From the NCBI GenBank assembly GCA_963693635.1, contig CAVOBC010000067.1, positions 1 through 16,535 of the forward strand: a DNA stretch of 16,535 nucleotides, read 5' to 3'. The notes under the pieces were generated by a model that made no database searches, was not told the DNA's origin, and saw only the letters and a list, made by a program, of their open reading frames with translations. The DNA is from CAVOBC01 sp963693635 (GTDB taxonomy: Bacteria; Pseudomonadota; Gammaproteobacteria; Pseudomonadales; Azotimanducaceae). The translations under genes were made by a program, and so were the position numbers. Numbering within the stretch: position 1 is the stretch's first letter; each line of letters opens with the position of its first letter. This document shows, piece after piece, positions 6,536 to 14,720 of the stretch.

Positions 6536-9235
6536 ATGCCTGACTCACACGCCTTCGAGGTCGTCAGTCCGGCGCTGCGCAAACTGCTGATCGTCGTACT
6601 CGTGCTATTCGCGGCACTCGTCGTCGACTCGACCTACCTCGCAAGCATCAGCTTTCTTGAGTGGGCGCAGGGCGAGCATCTGCAGGGGTTTGCGTATCAA
6701 GCCGCTTTTTTGCTGCACCTGGCACTGGGTTTTCTGATCACCGTGCCGGCAATCGTCTACGGCATTGCGCATCTGCGGCGGGCCTTCAACCAGCCAAACC
6801 GGCTCGCCGTGCGCCTCGGCCTGACACTCTTCAGTATCGTTTTACTATTGATTGTTACCGGCGTTCTGCTAACCCGCGGACTGCCGGTAGTCGAGATCCA
6901 GCACCCGGCGACCCGAACCACGGTTTACTGGCTGCACGTGGCGGCGCCAATCGCCATCTGTTGGCTTTTCGTGCTGCACCGACTCGCCGGGTCGCACATT
7001 CGCTGGAGTGCGGGCGCTGGCATCGTCATCGCAAGCCTCGCCCTCTCCGGCATCGGCGCCTTCTTTGCGGACAAACGCGAGGCAGCACCGATTGTCGGCA
7101 GCTTTGAGCCCTCCCTCGCTCGCACCGCGACCGGCAATGTCATTCCTGCCCAGGAACTCATGGGCAACGAGTACTGCGCGGGCTGTCACAGTGATATCCA
7201 CGCGCAATGGGCCGTCAGTGCCCATCGGTTTGCATCGTTCAACAACCCCGCCTATCTCTTCTCGGTTCGCAAAACACGCAAGGTGGCGCTCGCGCGGGAT
7301 GGCGACGTGCGCGCCGCCCGGTTCTGTGCGGGCTGCCACGACCCGGTGCCGCTCTTTAGCGGCGCGTTTGACGACCCCGACTTTGATGACGTCAATCATC
7401 CGACGGCCGACGTGGGCATTACCTGTGTCGCCTGCCACGCCATCGATCAGCTTGGCAGTCCGCGCGGCAATTCGGACTACGTCATCGCCGCACCCGAGCA
7501 CTATCCATTTGCGTTCGCCGATTCAGGCTCCCTCCGATGGTTGAACGGCATTCTCATCAAGGGCAAGCCGGCACTGCACAAGCGCACGTTCTTGAAGCCC
7601 GTACACCTGACCCCCGAATTCTGCGGCACATGCCATAAGGTGCATCTGCCGGAGGCGCTGAACAAGTACAAGTGGCTGCGAGGACAGAATCATTACGACT
7701 CGTTCCTCCTGAGCGGCGTCTCGGGGCATGGCGTGCAGAGCTTCTATTATCCCGAGCAAGCCGAACGCGGCTGCAACGGCTGTCACATGCCTGACACGCC
7801 GTCTGCGGACCTCGGCGCAAAGCCCGACCCTGATGGCAATCTCGTTGTACATGGTCACAACTTTCCGGGTGCCAACACCGCGCTCGCGCATCTGCTCGAT
7901 CTGCCCGATGCAGTCAATGCCGCACATCGCGAGGTGCTCGAAGGCTCCGTGCGCCTCGATCTCTTTGCGATACGGGAGACCGATCAGATCGATGCGCCCA
8001 TCACGGCACCGCTTCGACCCGAGGTCCCGCTTCTAGCGCCCGCCACCACCTACCTGATCGATATCGTGGCGCGCACACTCACGCTCGGCCACCTTTTCAC
8101 CGAAGGCACCGCGGACTCGAATCAGGTGTGGGTCGAAGTGACTGTGCACGCGGATGACGAACTGATCGGCCAGAGCGGTCATTTCATCGACGACGACGGT
8201 ACGGTCGATCCGTGGGCGCATTACGTCAACGCCTGGGTGCTGGACCGCGAGGGCAACCGCATTGCCGAACGCAACGCCGAGGACATCTTCACCAAGCTCT
8301 ACGACCACCAGATTCCGCCAGGTGCTGCTGACGTCATCCACTATCGATTCACGACACCGGCCAAACGGGCGGCACAGATTCGGGTCGCGGCCACGCTCAA
8401 GTACCGAAAGTTTGACACACCTTACATGCGCGCGTTCCAGGGCGAGGATTTTGATGGCAATGATCTGCCGGTGGTCACAATTGCCCAGGACGCGGTGGTC
8501 TTTAACGGGAATACCCCTGGCGAGCATGTCCGCGCGTCCACGCCGGACATCCCCCTCTGGCAGCGCTGGAATGACTATGGCATCGGTCTTCTGCGAAAGC
8601 CGGATCGCGGTGAACTGCGGCAGGCAGAAGCGGCATTCGCTGAGGTTGCCGCGCTTGGACGCGCCGACGGGCCGCTCAACCAGGCGCGCGTGTACCTGCG
8701 CGAAGGGCGCCTCGACGAGGCGGCAACGGCGCTGCGCGACGCGGCGGAGCGGGGCGCCTATCCGTGGACCGTCGCCTGGTTCAGTGCCCAGGTAGATCTT
8801 CAAAATGGCGAGCTCGATGCCGCCGCCACCCGACTTCAATCCATCCTCGCCAACCAGTTCGTGGATGCCGAGTCCCGCGGGTTCGACTTCAGCCAGGACT
8901 ATCGCGTGCTCAATCTGCTGGGCCAGACGTTGTTCGAGCGCTCTAAACTTGCCCGCGATGAAAACGCCGCGCGGACAGAACTTGAGAGCGCCGTCGACAC
9001 CTTCGAGCGCACGCTCACCCTGGACCCCGAGAACATGAGTGCCCATCATGGACTTACCCTTGCGCTGACACGGCTTGGGCAGACCGAGCGCGCATCGCAC
9101 CATCGAACGCTGCATGGAAGCTACCGAATTGACGACAATGCGCACGATCGTGCCGTGGCTGTCGCGCGCAGCAAGAATCCGGCGGCGGATCAAGCCGCCG
9201 AGGCCGTTGTGATCTACGATCTGCAGCGGCCGTAA
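6536..9235 (+). CDS. membrane-anchored pentahaem cytochrome c with C-terminal TPRs
   Basis: This 899-residue protein has three parts. Residues 15-180 hold five predicted membrane helices. Helix 2 carries His61 and His79 and helix 4 carries His134 and His148, an arrangement that could ligate two b haems. With the N-terminus inside, five helices place the rest in the periplasm, as c-haem attachment requires. Residues 210-455 hold five CXXCH motifs: CAGCH at 214 and 264, CVACH at 297, CGTCH at 363 and CNGCH at 413. The section starting NEYCAGCHSDIHAQW resembles cytochrome c554-type multihaem domains, and HGHNFPGAN near 440 offers extra His ligands. A beta-rich region follows (about 460-670), then TPR-like helices (about 675-880). 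The likely role is electron transfer from the membrane quinone pool to a periplasmic partner; partner and direction are inferred. It is middle gene of the cassette, 16 bp before the next ATG, so an operon is likely. Confidence 0.9.
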   Translation: MPDSHAFEVVSPALRKLLIVVLVLFAALVVDSTYLASISFLEWAQGEHLQGFAYQAAFLLHLALGFLITVPAIVYGIAHLRRAFNQPNRLAVRLGLTLFSIVLLLIVTGVLLTRGLPVVEIQHPATRTTVYWLHVAAPIAICWLFVLHRLAGSHIRWSAGAGIVIASLALSGIGAFFADKREAAPIVGSFEPSLARTATGNVIPAQELMGNEYCAGCHSDIHAQWAVSAHRFASFNNPAYLFSVRKTRKVALARDGDVRAARFCAGCHDPVPLFSGAFDDPDFDDVNHPTADVGITCVACHAIDQLGSPRGNSDYVIAAPEHYPFAFADSGSLRWLNGILIKGKPALHKRTFLKPVHLTPEFCGTCHKVHLPEALNKYKWLRGQNHYDSFLLSGVSGHGVQSFYYPEQAERGCNGCHMPDTPSADLGAKPDPDGNLVVHGHNFPGANTALAHLLDLPDAVNAAHREVLEGSVRLDLFAIRETDQIDAPITAPLRPEVPLLAPATTYLIDIVARTLTLGHLFTEGTADSNQVWVEVTVHADDELIGQSGHFIDDDGTVDPWAHYVNAWVLDREGNRIAERNAEDIFTKLYDHQIPPGAADVIHYRFTTPAKRAAQIRVAATLKYRKFDTPYMRAFQGEDFDGNDLPVVTIAQDAVVFNGNTPGEHVRASTPDIPLWQRWNDYGIGLLRKPDRGELRQAEAAFAEVAALGRADGPLNQARVYLREGRLDEAATALRDAAERGAYPWTVAWFSAQVDLQNGELDAAATRLQSILANQFVDAESRGFDFSQDYRVLNLLGQTLFERSKLARDENAARTELESAVDTFERTLTLDPENMSAHHGLTLALTRLGQTERASHHRTLHGSYRIDDNAHDRAVAVARSKNPAADQAAEAVVIYDLQRP

Positions 9236-9251
9236 ACAAGCGCCAAAACCA

Positions 9252-11066
9252 ATGACTGAAGACGCAGATGAAGCCCGCATCCGCCGCGCCCTTTGGGGCT
9301 CACTCGCGGCGATTGGCGTGGCGGCACTCCTGATCGCTGGCGGCTATGTCCTGATGAGGCCAGCGACCGTTGATGAGCGAATCGTACCCGCCGTGTCGAC
9401 CGGCCCTGCCCCGTGGAAGGCAGCGGCCGACTTGCCGTCGATCCCGTTCGTAGATATCACGACAGCATCAGGGATCGATTTCACACACGAAAACGGTGCT
9501 TACGGCGAGCGCTTGCTGCCGGAGACCATGGGTGGGGGGGTCGCGTTTCTGGACTACGACAACGACGACGATCAGGATCTGCTGTTTGTTAATTCCGCCG
9601 CTTGGCCATGGCACACGTCACAAGGTCCGGCGGCCACCTCCCGGCTGTACCGAAATATCGGGGATGGCACTTTTGAGGACGTATCCGAGCGCACGGGCAT
9701 GGATGTCTCCCTGTACGGCATGGGCGTTGCGACCGGGGATTATGATCGCGACGGCTACGTTGATGTGCTGATCACCGCAGTGGGCGCGAACCGCCTGCTG
9801 CACAATGTTCGGGGGGAGCGCTTCGTCGATGTGACGACAACCGCCGGTGTGGCCGGCGACCCGAATGCCTGGTCCACAAGCGCAGCGTTCTTCGACTATG
9901 ACCGGGACGGCGACCTTGATCTCTTCGTGGCCAACTATGTCGCGTGGTCCCGCGAGATCAATGCCGGGGTTGATTATCAGCTCTCGGGTATCGGCCCCGC
10001 CTACGGCCCACCCACGGACTTTGCCGGCACCGACTCGATTCTATATCGCAATGACGACGGTCGGTTCGTGGATGTGTCTCTCGCCGCTGGCATCCAGGTA
10101 CAGAACAGGACGACAGGTCAGCCGGTCGGCAAGGGCCTTGCGGTCATGGCGATTGATGTCAATGCGGACGGCTGGCTCGATCTCGCGGTTGCCAATGACA
10201 CGGTCCGCAACTTTCTCTTTATCAATGAAACAGACGGCACCTTCGTCGAATCCGGCATTGACCTCGGTTTCGCATTCGACAATAGCGGGCTTGCGACCGG
10301 CGCCATGGGCATCGACGCCGCGCACTATCGAAATGATAGCTCTCTTGCCATCGTCATCGGCAACTTCGCGAATGAGATGACATCGTTCTATGCCAACTCG
10401 GACAGTCAGTCTGGCTTCAGCGACGACGCCATTGTGTCGGGCATCGGTGCGACAAGTCGCCGGGCGCTGACCTTCGGCCTCGTCTTCACTGATCTCGACC
10501 TCGACGGAAGGCTCGATCTCATTGCCGCCAACGGTCATGTCGAGCCAGAAATTAACCGGGTGCAATCCAGTCAGCAATACGCGCAAAAGCCACAGGTTTT
10601 TTGGAACTGCGGCCAGCGGTGCAGCCGCGTGTTCCAACCGTTAGTCGCAACCGGCGGACTAGACCAGCGATTGGTCGGACGCGGCATTAGCGCCGGCGAC
10701 ATCGACGGTGACGGCGACCCGGATCTCGTCATCACGAGCGCCGGCGGCCGTGCCGTGCTGTTGCGCAATGATCAGGCGCAAGGCCACGCTTGGCTCCAAA
10801 TTGATATCGAATCGCCCATTGGACCTGCCATCGGTACCCGCGTGGAGGTTGCAAACAGCGGTACAAGGCAAGTCCAGACCGTGATGCCCGGGAGGAGCTA
10901 CCTGTCACAGGTGCCACTCACGCTCACGTTCGGCCTCGGACCGGCCGGGCCCGATCCAGTCACCGTGAATGTCACCTGGTCGGACGGAGCGATGGAGCGT
11001 TACAGCGTGGCCGCGCGCATGCGACACCGTCTCAAAAGGGGTGCCGGGGCCCCGATCAAGCCCTAA
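9252..11066 (+). CDS. membrane-anchored CRTAC1-like FG-GAP/VCBS and ASPIC/UnbV protein
   Basis: The 604-residue protein has an N-terminal anchor (hydrophobic about residues 13-35 after a charged start), so it is probably held in the inner membrane with its bulk in the periplasm. Six Asp-rich calcium-binding-like loops of FG-GAP/VCBS type occur at residues 101, 163, 215, 302, 414 and 483 (for example DYDRDGDLD and DIDGDGDPD), consistent with an integrin-like beta-propeller. The PETMGGGVAFLDYDND opening is characteristic of CRTAC1-family proteins. The C-terminal ASPIC/UnbV domain covers about 510-590 (GPAIGTRVEV, GRSYLSQVP, TFGLG, VTWSDG). WNCGQRC at 451-457 may form a disulfide or bind metal. 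It follows the cytochrome gene by 16 bp and is probably translated from the same transcript. The family has no firmly established bacterial function. It repeats the VCBS-ASPIC core of the first gene without TPRs or lipobox. Confidence 0.9.
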   Translation: MTEDADEARIRRALWGSLAAIGVAALLIAGGYVLMRPATVDERIVPAVSTGPAPWKAAADLPSIPFVDITTASGIDFTHENGAYGERLLPETMGGGVAFLDYDNDDDQDLLFVNSAAWPWHTSQGPAATSRLYRNIGDGTFEDVSERTGMDVSLYGMGVATGDYDRDGYVDVLITAVGANRLLHNVRGERFVDVTTTAGVAGDPNAWSTSAAFFDYDRDGDLDLFVANYVAWSREINAGVDYQLSGIGPAYGPPTDFAGTDSILYRNDDGRFVDVSLAAGIQVQNRTTGQPVGKGLAVMAIDVNADGWLDLAVANDTVRNFLFINETDGTFVESGIDLGFAFDNSGLATGAMGIDAAHYRNDSSLAIVIGNFANEMTSFYANSDSQSGFSDDAIVSGIGATSRRALTFGLVFTDLDLDGRLDLIAANGHVEPEINRVQSSQQYAQKPQVFWNCGQRCSRVFQPLVATGGLDQRLVGRGISAGDIDGDGDPDLVITSAGGRAVLLRNDQAQGHAWLQIDIESPIGPAIGTRVEVANSGTRQVQTVMPGRSYLSQVPLTLTFGLGPAGPDPVTVNVTWSDGAMERYSVAARMRHRLKRGAGAPIKP

Positions 11067-11075
11067 CAGGCGGCC

Positions 11076-12278
11076 CTAGTCCGGAAGACCGAGAACACGC
11101 TTGGCGACGATGTTCATCTGGATCTCATTGGTACCGCCATAGATCGTGATCGCGCGACTGTGCAAGAACGCCCTCGTCGCATCGATTTCGGCTGACGAAA
11201 ACGCGTCGCCTTCCCAGCCAAAGCCCTGGGTGCCCATCAGTTCGACGCGAAAGTCCGCCATGTCCCGCGCCATCGTTGCGCCATAGAATTTGAAGATCGA
11301 GGTAGCCTCCCCCATCGTCTTGCCGGACGTGTTCTCCTCGCGCGCACGCTGCTGCGTTAGCTGAAAACTGCGGCTATTCATGTCGAAGTCGAGCACCTTG
11401 CTCCGAGTCGCATGCTCGCTGATCCGGCCGTCTGCGGTCTCGCCCACGTATTGCTTGGCGGTATCAGCAAACAGACTCCGGGGCTTGTCTCGAACCGGTT
11501 TGGCCGGCTTGCGCCGCGTCTCTCCACCCAATCCGCCCTGCCCGGAACGCTCGAACTGCAGGAGCCGCTTGCCGACGGTCCAGCCACGGTTGAGCTGACC
11601 CACAAGGTCGTCCTTGCGCGCGATGGCATTGTCAAAAAAGGTCTCGCAAAACGGCGACGAACCCGATATCAACCGAATCGGTTTCACCGTCACGCCGGGC
11701 TGGTTCATGTCCATCAGCACAAAGCTGATGCCATCGTGCTTGGGCACATCCGGGTCGGTGCGAACGAGCATGAATATCCAGTCCGCAAACTGTGCGCCGG
11801 AGGTCCAGATCTTCTGGCCGTCGATCTCGAAGACGTCGCCCTTGTCAACCGCACGGGTACGAAGACTGGCCAGATCCGATCCCGCACCGGGTTCTGAGTA
11901 GCCCTGACACCAGGCCACGTCGCCCATTGCGATCGAGGGAATGTGCCGCAGCTTTTGCTCCTCGGTGCCGTACTCGAGCAACGTCGGACCAATCATCGAT
12001 GTGCCCATGCCACCCATCGGCACACGTGCTTTGAGCGCTGCGAGTTCCTCACGCAGAATCGCCGTCTCGTCTGCGGACAGTCCACCGCCGCCGTATTCAC
12101 GAGGCCAGGTTGGAATCGTCCAGCCGCGCTCCCCGAGCGCGTGCCGCCATGTCAGCAATGCCGCATCGGCCATCGGCCGCTTGCTGCCAATGGTGATGAC
12201 GTCGCCGCGACCGCGCGCCGCCGGCGGGCAGTTGGTTTCCAGCCAATCCCGTACTTCCTGCCTGAACGCATCGCTCAT
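11076..12278 (-). CDS. acyl-CoA dehydrogenase
   Basis: This is a 400-residue flavoprotein of the acyl-CoA dehydrogenase family, catalysing alpha,beta-dehydrogenation of an acyl-CoA thioester in the cytoplasm with electrons passed to ETF. Visible landmarks are the signature QGYSEPGAGSDLASLRTRA (125-143), the middle-domain strands EIDGQKIWTSGAQFADW and GISFVLMD, and the C-terminal helix with YGGTNEIQMNIVAKRVLG (380-397). The position that holds the catalytic Glu in medium-chain enzymes (YEGT) is Gly here, as in long-chain-type enzymes; Glu243 in LLQFER is the likely base instead. I chose the ATG at 12276-12278 because GAGGAG lies about 8 bases upstream and the protein begins MSDAFRQEVRDWL, normal for the family. 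A longer frame to 12401 adds 41 unrelated residues. It converges with the cassette, with 9 bp between stop codons. The substrate (fatty, branched or steroid side chain) cannot be decided. Confidence 0.93.
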   Translation of the reverse strand: MSDAFRQEVRDWLETNCPPAARGRGDVITIGSKRPMADAALLTWRHALGERGWTIPTWPREYGGGGLSADETAILREELAALKARVPMGGMGTSMIGPTLLEYGTEEQKLRHIPSIAMGDVAWCQGYSEPGAGSDLASLRTRAVDKGDVFEIDGQKIWTSGAQFADWIFMLVRTDPDVPKHDGISFVLMDMNQPGVTVKPIRLISGSSPFCETFFDNAIARKDDLVGQLNRGWTVGKRLLQFERSGQGGLGGETRRKPAKPVRDKPRSLFADTAKQYVGETADGRISEHATRSKVLDFDMNSRSFQLTQQRAREENTSGKTMGEATSIFKFYGATMARDMADFRVELMGTQGFGWEGDAFSSAEIDATRAFLHSRAITIYGGTNEIQMNIVAKRVLGLPD

Positions 12279-12285
12279 TCGTCGG

Positions 12286-12292
12286 CTCCTCA
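12286..12292 (-). promoter_or_regulatory. strong ribosome binding site of the acyl-CoA dehydrogenase gene
   Basis: On the complement, GAGGAG precedes the ATG at 12276-12278 by about 8 bases. It fixes the start and argues against the longer frame. Confidence 0.65.
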
Positions 12293-12438
12293 AATCGATG
12301 GCGACCAGAATAAACCATCCGGTGCCCGGGGCGCGACATCGTCGAACCCTACCGCCGAGCCTAACTGTATCGCCCAACTGTCGAGCCCAATCCGGTCCCA
12401 CAAGACCAACGATGCGACCAGGACACCGGGGCTAATAA

Positions 12439-12457
12439 GGCGCGCATCTTGCGCGCC
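12439..12457. repeat. perfect 7-bp inverted repeat with 5-base loop
   Basis: GGCGCGC and GCGCGCC flank ATCTT in the divergent gap between the acyl-CoA dehydrogenase and the decayed channel gene. It has no T-tract on either strand, so it is not a canonical terminator. It may be an operator or simply a GC-rich hairpin. Confidence 0.4.
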
Positions 12458-12500
12458 GGTTGCGGTTGACCCACCCGGCAATATGGGGCCGTCTTGTGCC

Positions 12501-13025
12501 ATGCCTCAGCACGGTGTTTGGACAGACGAGCAACTCTCAGCGCTTCCGACAGAAGATCGATTTCGACTGCGCGGACTCTCAAACAAGCGCATCGATGCGT
12601 TCACTGACGCGGCGTTTGCATTTGCCCTGACGATGCTCGTGATCTCATTCGATCACGTGCCAACGAGCTTTGCGGAGTTGACCGCCCCGATCAAGAACAT
12701 CCCGGCGTTTACGGCGAGCTTCACGCAGATCGCTATGTTCTGGTACGCGCATCACATCTAGAGCCGGCGCTTCGGTATGGATGATCGCAGCGCCGTGCTG
12801 CTCTCCCTGTCATTCGAGGAGCGCTTTACCACCGTCAGCGAGACACAAGCCTGGCCGATCCTTGCCACCGTGGGCCTCATATCCGCTGGCATTGCCGGGT
12901 TGATCAACGGTCCGCTCGTGGCGTTCGCGGGCATGGCATATGGGGCGCTCTCTATCATCATGCCGGCCTTCGCCGTGCTCAAACGACGGCAATTTGAAAG
13001 GGCGACCAACCACGGTCAATCCTGA
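12501..13025 (+). pseudogene. decayed TMEM175/DUF1211-type channel gene
   Basis: Read through an in-frame TAG at 12759-12761, this encodes about 173 residues of a prokaryotic TMEM175 (DUF1211) protein. The first half carries RIDAFTDAAFAFALTMLVI, equivalent to the RxxxFSD pore-helix signature, and FTQIAMFWYAHHI. After the amber codon the frame continues SRRFGMDDRSAVLLSLS, which is how relatives read past a Trp (WYAH..WSRRFGLDD), so TGG to TAG is the likely event. Immediately afterwards the sequence jumps to FEERFTTVSE...AWPILATVGL, which in relatives lies near the C-terminus. The helices that should lie between are missing, so an in-frame internal deletion is inferred. Family members form potassium-conducting multi-helix channels; this copy should not. 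The start ATG at 12501 has no clear ribosome binding site. Confidence 0.78.
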
Positions 13026-13072
13026 AGGGCTGCTCCGCACGCGAGTGATCGAGGGCACACTCATCAACCGCA

Positions 13073-13094
13073 CATCAGACGCGCATCAGACGCG
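13073..13094. repeat. 11-bp perfect tandem duplication
   Basis: CATCAGACGCG occurs twice head to tail in the 138-bp gap between the two decayed genes. It looks like a replication-slippage product; no function is suggested. Confidence 0.6.
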
Positions 13095-13163
13095 CCATAC
13101 ATTTGGCCGGCGACCGGAACGCCGATACCATCGGGCAGATCCATCGCTCAGGACTCAAATCAC

Positions 13164-14720
13164 ATGCAGCGACATCGTCGCCACGCGTTACAGACGCTCT
13201 GCCTCGCCGCCACGTTCACACTCCTCACCCTTGTGCCCCGACTGACGATCGCCGCCGACGCCCCACAAGAGATCGCGGCTGCGATGGCAGCGACGCAGCA
13301 GAGCTTCGACGAGGCATCCGGCGAACTTCAGGGCCCACTTGAACGCGCCACCGCCTACGCCCACCTCGGCATGCTCTGCCACGCGCAGCAAATGCACGAC
13401 GAGACGCGCCGGGCGTAGGGACGGTCACTCGTGCAGCGAGATCAGCCGTGGGTGCGCTACCTGCTTGGCATCACCCATGTTGAACAGGCGCAATTTGCTG
13501 ACGCCGCCGCGTCCTTTCGCAAGATTCCTCTGGAAGCCGGGATCACCTACCTGCTCTCCCGCTATCGCCTTGGCCAGGTTCTGTTCGCAATGGGCGATCG
13601 GAGCGCCGCAACCGACGCCCTGAGACTGGTCCAGTTTTCAGACCCTCTGTCCGCCTCAGCGCTGACGGCGCTCGCGGATGCGGCGATCGCAAACAACGAG
13701 TGGTCAAAAGCGGACCAACTGCTCCAACGCGCCTGGCTGAAGGCGCCCGAAGCGGGTCGAATCGCAACGCGTCGGGCCGGCGTCCTGCGACGACTTGGCA
13801 ACGCCGGGGCCGCCGCGCAGTGGGATGCGCGCGCCAATGACGCCGAACCGCTGGTGGAAGACCCGATTCTGCTCATTGTTGCCGAGCAGAGCCTCTTTTC
13901 ATCGCACTTCCTGCAGGCAGCCAACTGGGCGAGCGGGGAGACCGGAACGATGCGCTGACCGCGTGGCGCAATGCCGTACGCCTGGCACCAGACAATGCCG
14001 GCCTGCGTCTGACCCTGGCGCGGGCACTCCAGCGATTGGGAAAATCCATCGAATCGGCCATCGAAATCCGTGAGGCCCTTGCGCTCGCCCCCGGTTGAGC
14101 GGGGCCTGGTACACGATGGCCGACCTTCTGAAGCAGGCACCGGACCCAACAGAGGCCAAGGCCGCGCTGCAAAACGCGATCGACCTTGCGAACGGCGTCG
14201 ATGCAAGGCTTCTTCTTGCAGCGTTGATGATGCGTACCGAAGATTATGCCGGTGCTGCGGCCATTTACCGGACGCTGGCTGAGGACGACACTGGCAACGA
14301 ATACACCCGTTATTGGCTGGGACTGGCACAACTCGGGCCCGGAGCCTGCGAAGCCGCACGAGAAACACTGTCGTCGTTGCTGGCGGAAAGAACCGACAGG
14401 GGCGAAGCGCATCTGGTGTCTGCCCGCGCCGCGTCGATGTGCCGCGACGCTCCGGACCGCGCGCGCACGGAGGACCGCGGTCTCGTTGCTGGAGGCACGC
14501 GATGAAAGTGACCAGCGGATCACCCTGGCGTTCGCAGAACTTCGGCGCCGGGCGCATCGACGCGGCGAAGTCACTGCTCGGCGCTGAGGCCGACCATCCA
14601 GACAGTGAGATGCTACTTGCCGCCATTGAAGACGGGCGCTTTCCTCACCGACCCTTCGCGCGCGGGTCTGCATGGTGGTTGCCGGACGAATTGACGCCGC
14701 CCGCGACGGGTGATGAATGA
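13164..14720 (+). pseudogene. decayed exported TPR-repeat protein gene
   Basis: The ATG at 13164 opens a typical Sec signal peptide (basic start, hydrophobic core, cleavage near AADAPQ). TPR-like coding can then be followed to 14720 only by changing frame repeatedly. An amber codon at 13416-13418 sits where Tyr is expected (DETRRA, stop, GRSL); the same frame continues with WVRYLLGITHVEQAQFADAA and further TPR helices until a TGA at 13956-13958. Coding resumes from about 13940 in another frame (DRNDALTAWRNAVRLAPDNA) to a TGA at 14096-14098, then in a third frame from about 14095 (AWYTMADLLKQ, YTRYWLGLAQLG), then near 14450-14540 (SLLEARDESDQRITLAFAEL), and lastly to the TGA at 14718-14720 (GRIDAAKSLLGAEADHPDSE). 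The ancestral protein had about 515 residues and was periplasmic or secreted. TPR proteins of this type often accompany ASPIC proteins, so it may once have belonged with the cassette; that is inference. Confidence 0.8.

Noticed and set aside
8033..9280. 415-codon minus-strand open frame opposite the cytochrome gene
   Set aside because: Long antisense frames are common in GC-rich coding DNA. The plus strand carries haem motifs and TPRs; the antisense product is Arg/Val-rich with no recognisable domain.
12279..12401. 41-residue N-terminal extension of the acyl-CoA dehydrogenase
   Set aside because: The internal ATG has a strong GAGGAG site and begins the normal family N-terminus; the extension is unlike the family.
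12466..12487. TTGACC and TATGGG as a promoter of the decayed channel gene
   Set aside because: The spacer is only about 10 bp, too short for a sigma-70 promoter.
11943..12761. 272-codon plus-strand frame ending at the channel's amber codon
   Set aside because: Only the part from the ATG at 12501 is family-like. The earlier part is antisense to the acyl-CoA dehydrogenase.
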